From Diphasiastrum complanatum (Eukaryota > Streptophyta > Lycopodiopsida > Lycopodiales > Lycopodiaceae): 64,000 bases of DNA. The stretch lies in the NCBI GenBank assembly GCA_029204225.1, contig CM055100.1, forward strand, positions 62,937,141 to 63,001,140. Direction: 5' to 3'. Each line of letters begins with the position of its first letter. Position 1 is the first letter of the stretch. Shown piece after piece: positions 44,470 to 56,284 of this stretch. The notes beneath the pieces were generated by a model. It saw only the letters and a program-made list of their open reading frames with translations, was not told the DNA's origin and did not search any database. The position numbers and the translations under genes are program-made.

Positions 44470-45800
44470 TCTCCTATGCCAGAGCCAATTTTCATTTCTG
44501 ATGCATTTAATATGCTATCAAAGTTGCTGATTATTTTGGTATGGTGGAGGTTTCCTTCTCTGCATTCGACCGTCAGCAACTTGTTTGTCGTTTTCTTGAT
44601 CATGCGGCATGTGTTGCCATTGAACAAAACTCGAATGCCAAGATCTGCCATCTTGGAGACAGACAGCAGATCTTTTCTGAGTGAGGAAACATAGAGTGCT
44701 CCTAACAGCTCTGCTTGGCCTGACAGTGTTTGTAGCTGTAGAGTGCCGATGCCTTTGACATCGTGTCTGCTCCCATCACCTAGAATCACTGCTCTGTTGC
44801 TTTTGAGCTCTCTGAAGTCGATCAAGATTTTCTTGTTGCATATGATGTGTGATGTTGCTCTCGAATCAATGACTACATTGTAGTCGTGTTCAGTGTAGCT
44901 CATTGAAGCTTCACCGAGTATCGTGAAAGCTTCGTCACCTCTGTCAGCATCCTTTGATGACTCTGCAACATTAGCTTTTTCATCTTTGTTTCTCCTTTTT
45001 GGGTTGAATCTACAATCATATGTAGAATGCCCTTTCTTCTTGCAGTGCATGCAAGGTATTGCTGGATTGAACCAACATTTGTTGGTCATATGGCCTGGTT
45101 TGTGGCAGTGATTGCAGGAAGAAGATTGTTGATTCGAGGATTTCATCTTCTCAAATCTTGGCTTGTTCATGTTTTTCTTCTTTTCTTTCGTAAAGAGAGC
45201 CTTCTCTTGATCACTGCTTCCCTCTCCTTCGTCTCTCATCAGTCTCTCATCAACGACAAGACTAAATGCTTTGTCGAATGTCATATCTGGTAGACTGAGT
45301 ATGAACATTCTCAGCGGCTGATAGGACGTCGATAGAGATTTCATGAAGTACATCAACTGCTGTGGTGCTGGGACCTGGTGCTCCTGTCTTGATGCAGTGA
45401 GCTGAGCGAAGATCGTTTTGATCTTCTCAACGTGCTGATCCAACTGGTTGCCATCCCATTGTGTGGATTGTAGCTGATTGTGAAGGTGCATGACTGAAGC
45501 TGCAGTCCTCACTTCATACTTTTGCTTTAATCTTTCCCACGCTGCATGGCTGCTTTCACAGTCTTCAATCTGCATGAGTAGATCTTCATTTATGGACGAA
45601 ACGATGATCGCCATTATGCACTCATCTTTTACAATCTATTCAGCTCTTCTCGGGTCTCCCTCTGGAGGCTGCACCTCTAAGAGTTCGGTCACGAACCAAA
45701 TGCCTTCGCCCTTCAGAATTGTTTTGATTTTAAATTTCCAGATTCTGTAATCTGCGCCATCAAGACTGATTGCTACTCTTGTCTGGATTGTTGTAGCCAT
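44457..45800 (-). pseudogene. Copia gag-protease
   Basis: ATG at 45798-45800 (MATTIQTRVAISLDGADYRI, the usual copia gag start). An in-frame TAG at 45636-45638 breaks gag after about 54 codons; the frame is then open for 385 codons. It has two zinc knuckles (CNHCHKPGHMTNKC and CMHCKKKGHSTYDC). The protease site reads VIDSRATSHI, with Arg in place of the Gly of D-S-G, which should abolish cleavage. Confidence 0.9.
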
Positions 45801-45851
45801 ATTGTGTTGTCTAGAAGAATCATTGTTGGGATATCAGTAGTGAAAACTTGT

Positions 45852-45865
45852 GCGCTCTGATACCA
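45852..45865 (-). promoter_or_regulatory. tRNA-iMet primer-binding site
   Basis: The minus strand reads TGGTATCAGAGCGC directly inside the 5' LTR, the standard copia primer site. Confidence 0.95.
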
Positions 45866-46717
45866 TGTCGCGGAAGTGAAAATTGTTCAGTGTCGCAAAA
45901 GTGAATTTTTTCTTTTCTTATTTTCATTTTCGTATTCACGAACGATTTTGTGTCTTTGAATTTTCTTTTGCATGGAAGTTTCACAACAACCTAGACACGC
46001 GACTGCACATCACAGAACACATTTCATTCTAGCAATCAAGACAGACAACACAAGACAAGGAGATGCACAAAAATAGAGCAACTGTATTATCAATTTGATT
46101 TTAGAGCGAGATCGTCAGTGTCTCGCTCGTTGGCGAAATGACACTCTGCTCTTTGGCTGTGTTCTGTTCGTTGGGAGATTTTCATGCACAGCTCTTTAGT
46201 TTTTAGTATTTTTCTTTTCTGCTCTACTCACTACGTCTCTCTCTCTGTCTCTAACAAAAATTTTGTCTATTCAGATCTCTTCTTTAACTTTTTATGATCC
46301 AAAAAGGATAGTTTATATCTTCACAGTGTGGAGTTTACAAGATGGCTAAATGTAGAAATCACAAGAGTAGTTAACGCTAATCAACTAATCAGGTACTCTC
46401 CGTCATTGCCACTCGTTTCACCTCGGCGTGAAGTCTATGACTCCAAGCCCGTTGAGTTGCCAGCTGGCAGCGCGAAAGATTCCCCTTCGTTTGTTTTGTT
46501 TTCTTTGTTTGCTTTTGCTCTTTTTGTTTCTTTCGTAATCTTTCATTTTACGTCCCTTTGCGGTTTGCGGTTTTGGAGGTATGTTTACGATTCACAAATG
46601 ATTCGCGAATCATTCGTGCTTCGAGCAAAGCACGTTGACTGTCGTGAATTGTTCTCGTTCGACCTTCGCTTTGTGTTCGTGTTGCAGCAAAGTTGCAGGA
46701 GTTCACCATTTCTGACA
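45866..46717 (-). repeat. 5' LTR of the full-length copia element
   Basis: 852 bp from TGTCGCGGAAGTG to TTTCTGACA on the + strand. Confidence 0.93.
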
Positions 46718-47339
46718 GATTCTCCCTCTTCAAGCTATGGCTCAATGCATGCTCAGGAGACGTCGCTTGTTGGAGTGTCAGATTTTATTTCTAACAAGTT
46801 GGAGGATGCAGTTTGTTTATTCTTCCTACTTTTAGAGGGAGTTTGCTTGGGTAGTGGTCTTTAAGCTACTTGGTTCGTATTATTAGTGGCCATAGGGCAG
46901 AGGAGTGTTGAGCTTTTACCTTAGGATGAGCATGCGTCACTTTGTTACCATGTTTGAGTCCAGAGTTAGCAATAGGATTGATCAAACGTGTTAGTATTTT
47001 TTAAAAGAGAGAGAACAGTAAGATAAATGTAACAATAGGAGACAAAATAATAATATTTTATTTCTACTTTTGTTGTAGTGCGAGGATATGTAGTGCAAGG
47101 ATATAGGTGCAAGGATATAGGTGCGATTATATGTTGGTTCTGATTGTGAGAATTCTAAATATGCTTGCAACAGAGGATAAGTTGTTGTTGGATTCAGGGG
47201 GCATTATTAGTAGATATAGTGGTTTAGTGTTGTAAGCGGCTAAAAATACTGAAAAATTGTTAACATACTATGCCGAAATTCGGATCTAGTGGAGAGTGCA
47301 GATTAGAGCACTATGTATCTTCCAGCGATACATTCATGT

Positions 47340-47565
47340 CCAAGTGTCCTGTTAGAATCCATCCATTCCACTTTGTATTGCCTTTCCAAGCTACCTTTCA
47401 TCCTCCATGCACCAAGCATATATCTCTTTCCATATGGTATCATACAACTTATATGTTTTGTTAGAAGTAGCATAACCAGTAAAAATGGACTTAATATTGT
47501 TGGAGTCTAACTTCTTATTTATCTCCGTTGAAATCTGCGTGCAGGCAATAGATCCGAATACTCAC
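47340..47565 (-). pseudogene. Copia integrase C-terminal fragment
   Basis: The minus strand reads KKLDSNNIKSIFTGYATSNK then TYKLYDTIWKEIYAWCMEDE, the copia region after the integrase core. No flanking element ends. Confidence 0.6.
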
Positions 47566-47669
47566 AAGTTCTTTAATGATGGGTTGGAGCCTATCCAAAC
47601 TTCCACTAGATCCGAGATTCGCATAGTATGTTTTTCTCTAAGACAACCACATTTGTAACAAGGGTTTTT

Positions 47670-47707
47670 ACAACAACAACAACAACAACAAAAAATAATA
47701 ATAATAA
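47670..47707. repeat. (AAC)n/(AAT)n microsatellite
   Basis: About eight CAA units followed by about four AAT units. Confidence 0.95.
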
Positions 47708-50090
47708 CCTTGAATATTGCACTAAGGGAAGACTTTATTGAAGTTGTAAAAATGTACACTTGGGTGCCCTAGTACTGCCAATCGGAGGCCAGGTGGTCGT
47801 GGTCAATCATGTTGTCATTGGAGAGCAGTATCATCTCTTGCTATGGAGATTTATGGTATCTAGGTTTTTTAGAAGAAAAAATAATGATCTTGAGCCTTGG
47901 TTGACATATTTTGGACTTGTAAGAGCTTGAAGGTGGGTGCCCCAACAAGGCAAAGAAGCCTACAGATGGTCGTGGGCGGCCGTGTCCCAGCAAGGGAGCT
48001 GGATCGATATTTGTAGATCAGCCATAGTTGAAAACATCAAAGGAAGGAGAAGGAATGGGTTGTGGACGTCGCACGTGTTGATAGAGAAGTAGCCTCTATG
48101 TCTGAAAGTGTTTTGTGCATGTAAGGAGGCTAGTTCGACGCACAAAGTGTTTATTGATCGTTGGATAGGGCTATGAAGTGTAGAGCTGCACTTCTTTTCA
48201 TTAAAAATTTTGATTTAGAAATCCATGAAGGGGACTGACTAGTTAATTTTGATTTGAAGGGCACAGTTTCTTCATGATGAAGAATTAGTTCATCTTGAAC
48301 CCATTTTCCTAAGGCCACTTTGGAAGTGGATATCTTTGGCTAGAGGAGGGCTTTTGGGGCCAAATAAGGGCCAAATTTGAGCTTGTAAAAGCCTGCGCAA
48401 AGACGGATATAGAGATGACATCGTCAAGAAACAAAGGTATTAGTGGTCATTTGTGCTTCTACTATAAGTTTGGGGCCTTATTTAGCTAAATTGGGCCTTA
48501 CAACCATTATTACAATATCGCTATTCACAAATGTAGCACGGTTGTTTGAGCCACTTTATTGACAATCCTACTAACTAAATATAGTATAATTTAGCTCCAT
48601 GGCTATAATTAACATTGCATTTAGTAAGCTCATGGGCTAATTAGATACAACACATGACACTCTCCCTACTTAAGCATTTTTGCACTAAAAAATGAAGACC
48701 ATGCAATTCTTTGTCGAGTGCCATGCTCTATGAATCCGTTGGCAGAAGTTGAAAATCTCTATCCACCTAGTAGTAGGAATGATCTTCCTAATGGTGTGCT
48801 TATCACAATGTGTAGACATCCATGTAGCACTCATGACATCACATGATAAAATCTTCACATTAAAGTAGTCATATATTGAGTACATATAAAAGTGGCTATT
48901 TCATTATCAAATGGTAGACCAACTTTTAAATTGCAATACCCATCCAGAGATTGTTAGCACCCCACACAAACAAATGACCAAATATCATGCAAAATTTTGA
49001 AGGCAATTCAAACAACAAAAGAAGGTGCATAAATACTCCATGTCATCATCAGTCCTACCAAATGGCTCCATGCCAAGAAGCACCACTCTTTGTCAAATAC
49101 CGAATCAATGTCTTTCAAGTTGCACCTCTATTTGAAATATGTGCAGGACAAGTGAGATTATTACCACAAAACCAGAGTCATCCACAACCACCAAAGATAA
49201 ACCCAAACTCAACTTCAACAGTTTTTGTGACCAATTATTCCATATTGGAATTTCATGAAATCCCTCCACTATATATTTCGTAGGAAAATCCACAAGTATT
49301 GTTGATCTCGTTTTCTATATCATGCTACAAAATGGAAGACACAAATGAGAAGTTTAAAATTTCATCAAACACTATTATTCTCAAGACTACATGTCAACAA
49401 ATACCTCATTGGATATAAGGTTTTTGCCAACATAAATCTCATAAGAGGATATTAGGGCTGGCTCCTTGTTCTCGCTTCCTCTTTATCTCTCGTAATTTGC
49501 ACCTAAGAAAAAGAGAAAATATTAATTGTGGAACATTCATGAAGACAGTGATGAAACATTTTTACACTCCTACATGTATACCTATCCAATTTCTAATGCT
49601 ATGAACTTTGATGTAAAAGGACTAGCATTAGCCTCTCAGCTTTCAAATAGAGCAAAGTACATCGCACAATTCGGTCTTCACATAGCTTCCTTGTTCAATC
49701 TACAAAAACACATGAAATCAATCAAACTTGATCTTTAGAAATTGAGTACTATGGATATATCGTACACACCTATTTAATCTATTGGGAGCTCCAATTAATG
49801 GCAATTCGTGCGCAACTCCAATAGATATTATGCTCACACTAACCACAACACGCGATTTTGTCACGACTCCAATTTTCCTTTATTTCATCCATCCATGCTC
49901 TTGCATGGTGGTTTTCATCCCAACAAATAAGCATTTTTCCTTTTAAATTTTTTCAATTCATTTGAGTCCAGATTTGTAATTAAATACTATATAGGTAGTA
50001 AGCATAACAAAGTAATTAAATATTATATTATTAATAAGCAAAACATAAAAAATTGATTGTAAATGTGAATCTCCAACTTACCATTCTCAA
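47708..50090. other. Intergenic stretch, gene-poor
   Basis: No gene recognised. GCTTAAGTAGGGAGAGTGT on the minus strand (about 48659-48677) resembles a polypurine tract followed by an LTR start, but no second LTR or adjoining pol domain confirms it. Confidence 0.35.
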
Positions 50091-50294
50091 ACTCCTAATT
50101 CGCATCGTGCCAAATTGAATCCCATGACGAGACACTCTCGTGGGCTTGTATCCTGCATAAAGGCACGATTGGTGGCATTATGCTCCTCTTAAATTTTAGA
50201 CGGTTCATTGTCTCTATGAATAGCTCCACTTGGAAGCTGAAATGAAAAAATTGTCCCCTTGATCTGCTTTTTGTTCTTACCTTTCTTTTCGCAT

Positions 50295-50576
50295 CTATTT
50301 CATCTTTGCTTTCATGCTCTTTGGAGGCATCTCCTTCCAACTTTTCTTGTACTGTCTGTTGGATCGAATTCGAAAAATCTGAATTCCGAGACAATAGTGG
50401 GCTGGACCCATATCAGTCATTTTATATTCCCGTGCTAGCATGCATTTGATATCCTTCAACAAATTTGTATTGTTACTAAACAATAACGCATCTTCTACAT
50501 AAAGAGTGATGATGATGAAGGAATTCAATATAGACCTCCCATTGGATCTTATAGTCATGGTGGAGATAGCTACCAT
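50295..50576 (-). pseudogene. Copia reverse transcriptase fragment
   Basis: It reads ITLYVEDALLFSNNTNLLKD then MTDMGPAHYCLGIQIFR. The catalytic YVDD is YVED. Its sense is opposite to the copia remnant that follows. Confidence 0.75.
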
Positions 50577-50929
50577 TATTGGTTATAGGAGATGTATATT
50601 TGGTTATCATGTCTTCCTATTTGGAAATGAAACTACAAGCCATAGGAGAATATGTCCTAGTTTTCAAATTGTGTTAATCAAAACCAGCAACACATCAAAG
50701 GCCTTATCTGATGATAAGACACATAACAATGATGGAGGCCTTTACAACATCTTGTTTAATTCAAATCTACAAACATTTTGCAATATTTATATGCAACTAT
50801 TTCGATCTTCAAACTTTTATCACTTTCTCATGCTCAAATCATAAAAATTATTTTCTTACAACGATGCTAACTCAGGGTGGACATAACAATGCTAACTCAG
50901 GGTGGACATAGCTTCAAGTTGGTTTTATA

Positions 50930-52700
50930 ACAATGCAGCATTGGAATAGCAACAAAGTCATAGAGTTTTCCAATAGCATCACAATGACCAATCTCATTGA
51001 TGAATAAACTCGTATACTATTCAAATGGATGAAGGTAAGAATGCAAGTGCCTATTTTACACGCATCAAGGAGTTGAGAGACCAGCTCATTGCCATTGGCA
51101 AACCAATACATGATGCTGAATTGGTGCATACGGTGATGAATGGGCTGACAGAACCATACCAAGTGTTTGTTAGTGGCATTGCATTGGGAGAAATTGCCTG
51201 TATTTGAGGATCTTCATGGCATTGTCGTATAGGAGGAACATAGGCACGAACTAGTAAAGCCACGACAATTAGCAATGGAAGAGCCAATGAAAGAGCAAAC
51301 TATGCTATCAAAGGAGAAGCATAAATACAAAAAGCAACCAAGAAAGTTGAATGCTGATGAGGATGATCAAGGATCATCATCCAAAAAGAAGATGAAGGGC
51401 AAATGCTTCTATTGTTAGAAACCAGGCCATTGGGCAAGAGATTGTTGCAAGAAGAAGGTGGACATCAAGAAGGGCAAAGTGAAGCAACTCACCAATATTG
51501 CCGAGGATGATGTCAAAAGTGACAATGATAACCCTAGCACAACATTTGTAATAGCATTGACATCAAAGACTCTATGGATCATGAGCATTGGTTTGTAGAT
51601 TCGTCGGGAGTAACAAGACATATGACAAGCAACAAGTCCTCGTTTAAAGACTTAAAGCTAATGGATGGTAGGGACAAGGTTGCACAAGTAAATGGAGATG
51701 AGTGCCAGATTTAGGGCATTGGCATCGTACCCATACAATTTCATGATTGTCAGATCAATGTTATCAAAAATGTCTTGTATGTTCATGGCTTACAGAAAAT
51801 TTTACTGGCTATTGGTATTATGGACATGCTAAAGGTTGAATTTAGCAAAAGAAGTGTCAGATCAGTGATGTTAGAAACAATTTCAAAGTGATTGTTGATG
51901 GATTTCGTGACAAGTGTGAGAGCTTTGTCTGCTCCAAATTTGGGCTTTCAGCCTGAACCATTCTTGGGGGAGAAGAAAGAGAAGAAGCCATGCAAGTTGT
52001 ATAAGCTAAATATAGTAGTTTCCAAGTGTAATGGACTGGTAACTACCACAACTTCTCATAGTGACTTATGACATAAACTCTTGGGTCATCTAAAATTCAG
52101 AAGCTTGAGATTGCATGATCAAGAAGAGCTATTTGCAAAGGATGTGTACTTGGCAAGACAAATCAAGAGGCATTTGACAAGGAGAGAGAAACTAGAGCTA
52201 AATGAGTTTTGGAACTTGTGCATTCAATGTGTGGAGCAATGAAGACAATGTCGATACGTGAAGCATTTAACTTCCTGACGTTCAATGATGATTACTTAAG
52301 AAGAAGATGGATCTACACCATCAAGGAGAAATCTAAGGCATTTGAGTGCTTTAAAGACTTTAAAGCGTTGGTGAAAAATCAAGCAAATGCCAAGATCAAG
52401 GTGTTGGGGTCAGATCGAGGAGGTGAGTATTGTTCTACCACATTCACAGACTTTTGCAAAGAGCATGGAATCAAGTAGCAATTTGCATAGGTTGATACAC
52501 CTCAACAGAGTGGTGTAGTAGAAAGATAGAATCATACGATCATAGAAGCCGCTAGAGCCATGATGACACATATGGGAGCTGTAGATTCTTTTTGGGGTGA
52601 AGTAGTATGCCCATCAGCTTTCTTGCAAAATAGCAATCATTTGTCGTACAAATCATACTCATGAGGAAGCATTTAGAGGGAAGAAACCATAAGTGGATGA
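50930..52700 (+). pseudogene. Copia gag, protease and integrase, decayed
   Basis: In order: gag (YFTRIKELRDQLIAIGKPIH, VMNGLTEPYQVFVSG; about 51025-51200); a zinc knuckle with a stop in it (GKCFYC-KPGHWARDC, about 51390-51450); a protease with SSGVTRHMTSN for DSGA (about 51595); integrase (VHSMCGAMKTM, VLGSDRGGEYCS, TPQQSGVVER; 52209-52540). RT and RNase H are missing; the element passes directly to its 3' LTR. Confidence 0.8.
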
Positions 52701-52764
52701 TTTAAGTTTGAGCTTTTAGAGAAAATATATCTGTATGTAAGATTAACTAGGACTTAAGGGAGAG

Positions 52765-53091
52765 TGTTAAAGTAGTTAGGTTCAGTTTGACTGATCACTT
52801 GACCGTCACCAATGTTTATTTAGCAATTTTTTACATGGCTGTTTATGATACATGTCAGTAAGTGGCTAGTGAGTCTGGACACACGTCCCGTAACGAGGAC
52901 CGAACTGCCATGCAGTGGTACATGCCCACAAAGTAGGCTGTATATATGTACTCTATTTTCTCTTATGTGAATAACACTTGCAGATAAGTTTCTTGGGGTT
53001 GGTGTTTGATCTCTCCTTATAGTTTGGTGAGTCTGTGTTGATGGTAAAGTTGTGATAGTGGCTTTCCTAACTACTAGATCGATCCTTAACA
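52765..53091 (+). repeat. 3' LTR of the decayed copia element
   Basis: The tract ACTTAAGGGAGAG precedes TGTTAAAGTAGTTAGG; the LTR ends in CCTTAACA at 53091 (327 bp). It holds a TATA-like TGTATATATGTA. The matching 5' LTR was not found. Confidence 0.75.
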
Positions 53092-53179
53092 AGTACTCAA
53101 TGTAGGCGCCACGTGGGAAAGTGAACAACAAAATCACATTGCCGATTCAACATAAGCATTTTGATCGAGAGGCAGTTAT

Positions 53180-55075
53180 GATAGATGGAGAGTATGGACT
53201 CAATTTGATTTCTACCAAACTGTGCACCAAGTGGCATTTGAAGTCTGCAACTTTTGCAATTACATTGGCAGACCAATCAATTGTCATGCCTAAATGAATG
53301 GTGGAAGATATACGAGTCAAGAGTGCTGGTGTACAATTTGTCTTTACTTTTGTAGTAATGGACTTACCATAAGCACCATCCATCTACCAAGTTTTATTGA
53401 GACATCCTTGGTTACGAGTTGTGCAAGTAATTCATTACTGGGATACGAGCAAATAACTTTTGAGAATCACAAACAAGCCATCAAAGTTGATTCACTCACT
53501 TGGACGACCAAACCATCTATTCATAAAGGAGATGACGATTCTTCCACAACGGATCATACTATTGATTGAGTGGAGAAGGCATTGGGATCCATTATGATTC
53601 TCAAACCGTGTCAATTGGAACCAAGCATTAGCAACTATTGATTGTACAATTGGCTATATGTGTCGACATGATGACAGATAAAATATAAGCATCATACCAT
53701 TGATCGAGTGGAGAAGGCATTGGGATCCATTATGATTCTCAAACTGATAATGTCAATTGGAACCAAGCGTTAGCAACTATTGATTGTACAGTTGGTTATA
53801 TGTGTAGACATGATGACATATAAAAAATAAGGACCATTTCAATGAATGATCGTACTCTTGATATTGCCATTACATGTTCTGTCAATATGATGAACGTAGC
53901 TTGGATTTCAGCTGATCCAATTCCAGATCCAATTAACGATGAACTGATTCTAGTCAGCCATGTTTCATCCTATAACAAGAATGCAGATGAGCAAATATTA
54001 CGACATATGGATCCTACCATGTTTGGTGTTCATAATATTCTAGATGAACTGTCGATAAAATCACCAAAATCTTGAATGAAGGGAGGCTAACAGGACCGAT
54101 GACTAAGAAACAAGCTAAGTAGCATTATACTAAGATTCTAAAATGGACAAATCCACCAAATGAGGCAGTTACGATAGTTGATCCAAAGATCAACGAGCAC
54201 GTTGTTGTTCCACCTTTTTTGGACAAAGATAAAGAAACGATCGATCTCGATCTTGATGCTCCAAATCAGATCTCTCAAAAGTCACAATCACCATTGGCCA
54301 ATAAATCTAAAAGCAAAGCAAAGGTCAAACCCTTTAAACAAGAGAAAGCCGATGCAATATATCATGATATGCTGGAGCACTTCAAGAGCTATAATCTGGA
54401 TGATGTGGTCATTATGCTTCCAAAAGCTCACCAAGCACATGAGGAAAAAGTGCCAAAAATACAAGAAGTCTATGATTGACCAGCTATGATGCAACCTCTG
54501 AATCTAGTTGAAGCAGGTGAAAAAGATAAAATAGTCCAAGTCGGAGCACAACTTTCAACATATCAATTTGATGCTTTGAGAAACTTCTTGTTTAAGTACC
54601 AATATTTTCTTGGTCTTACAAAAATTAAAAGGATATTCCTACCTCAGTGGTCAACCATGCTATTCCATTGGTACCAGATGTGGTTCCAAAGGTCATCGGA
54701 TTTATCAATGTAATCTCAACTTTACAAATCTTATCAAGAAAGAGTTACAAAGGTTGTTGGAAGCTGCTTTCATCTATGAGATTAATCATACCAAATGGGT
54801 TTCACCAATCGTCATCATACCAAAGAAGAATGGCAAGATGCGAATTTGTGTGAACCTGAATGCTTTGAATAAAGTTATCTGTAAGGATCATTTTCCATTA
54901 CCTTCACAAAAAGCATATTGGATCGTCTTGTTGGTGCCGAAGATTATAGTTTTTTGGATGAATATAGTGGATATAATCAAGTCGAGATTGCACCTAATGA
55001 TCATCACAATTTTGTATTTACAACATAATGGAGAACCTATGTGTCGTACTATACCAACAAGGTTAATATAGATTT
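53180..55075 (+). pseudogene. Gypsy protease and first half of reverse transcriptase
   Basis: The protease region reads IDGEYGLNLIS, FAITLADQSIVMP, RVKSAGVQFVFTFVVMDLP and LLRHPWLRVVQVIHYWDTSK. A linker follows (54178-54480), then RT: LIKKELQRLLEAAFIYEINH, TKWVSPIVIIPKKNGKMRIC, NLNALNKVICKDHFPLP and SFLDEYSGYNQVEIAPNDHH. Many stops and frameshifts. Gag and the 5' LTR are absent; the fragment starts just after a copia LTR. Confidence 0.82.
53551..53826 (+). repeat. 138-bp tandem duplication in the gypsy remnant
   Basis: Two adjacent copies (about 53551-53689 and 53690-53826) share GAGTGGAGAAGGCATTGGGA and TAGCAACTATTGATTGTACA with a few substitutions and one small indel. Confidence 0.88.
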
Positions 55076-56284
55076 TGTAGTAAATAATGACATTCCCACA
55101 GAGGACAGCGTTAGAAAGTTATATATTTGGTACAATTATGACAAATGGTTTCGAGTGTTATTCTGGTTGTTGACAGACAATAGAAAGTAACCAGTATTAC
55201 TTGTGTTTGGGGAATGTAATGTTAATAATTTCAAAACAACAATGTGGCCTCTATCAAATCGAATGAAACGCATTCTACAAATGAGATGTTATAAGAGTAG
55301 TACAGCAGTACTACACTCCGGCTGATTAAGGTGTCAACAGAGAGTCAAGAAATGTTCGATGTATTCATGGTTGTGCAGACAATAAATTAATCGTGTTCGT
55401 GAACTGTTCATTTCTAGACAGAAGTCCTCAACAAATTAAGTCCAAATTAATGGTTAAAGAACACAAATAGTTTTAGAGCACGTTAGAAACTTATGTCAAT
55501 TACAATCAGGAAGACAGATCAAAGACTCAATTCTTCAGAAAGGGACTGTCATCTCATATGTATACATACAATTTTTTTCAATGATCGTGCTAGACTGTAC
55601 CAAAGATAGTCGTTATTCAAGTGCCGAAAAGAAAGTATTCGCGACAGACGAATAAGATGATTTTGAGACAATTCTTTACAGCATGCTTTACGGATATACA
55701 ACAAACAACTGTAATGCGCTAGAGAGTCTGTCTGATCATAGAGTAATTCATGTAATGTGTTAGAGATTGCTAGTAGACTCAGGATCACTCACACTCAACA
55801 GTGCGGAGAATAGAGATAAGGGAGAATAACTCTCAGCACTCTATTCACTTCTTCAACCTCTTACATATGCATAAACTCCTCTCTCGATGCTCGAGACTAA
55901 AGTGTGAGATCAATATATGTTCTATGCGACGAACAAACACACCTCTAAAACAACAGGTGCATCGCTCCCGCGAAAGGGTCTAGTTAACAATTAGATTGAA
56001 TATATGTTCAATTATACCATAAGAGGTATATTTAACTAAGAGTTAAGATTACTCTAGTTTAACATGTCTTTTCATATCTAGTCGTTTCATGTGATGACCT
56101 AGTAAAGGCTATCCAAAACAATGTCTTTCCATTTAAAAGTCTTGCCCTTTATTACAAGGCAAGTACTTAGGAGATATATCTTCAAAAAATGACTTAGGCC
56201 TCTTCATGATTTATACTTATCCAGCTCATATATGCATTTTCGAGTATATCATGCCATATTTATGTTGATATTCAATATCTAACA
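55076..56284 (-). repeat. Probable solo LTR inserted in the gypsy RT
   Basis: Ends TGTAGTAAAT...ATATCTAACA on the + strand (TGTTAGATAT...ACTACA on the minus strand), 1209 bp, flanked by ATTT on both sides. Removing it and one ATTT joins the gypsy frame without a stop: VNID-FVASHYAYRVMSFG. No internal coding or second LTR, so a solo LTR is the best reading; the sense is inferred from the TGTTAG end. Confidence 0.6.

Larger units (their letters stand above)
40974..46717 (-). mobile_element. Full-length Ty1/copia retrotransposon
   Basis: 5.74 kb with LTRs (TGTCGCGGAAG...TTTCTRACA), a tRNA-iMet primer site, a polypurine tract and a GATTC target duplication at 40969-40973 and 46718-46722. On the minus strand the order is gag, protease, integrase, RT, RNase H. 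The ORFs carry a premature stop, a changed protease site and several frameshifts, so it is structurally complete but inactive. Confidence 0.95.
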
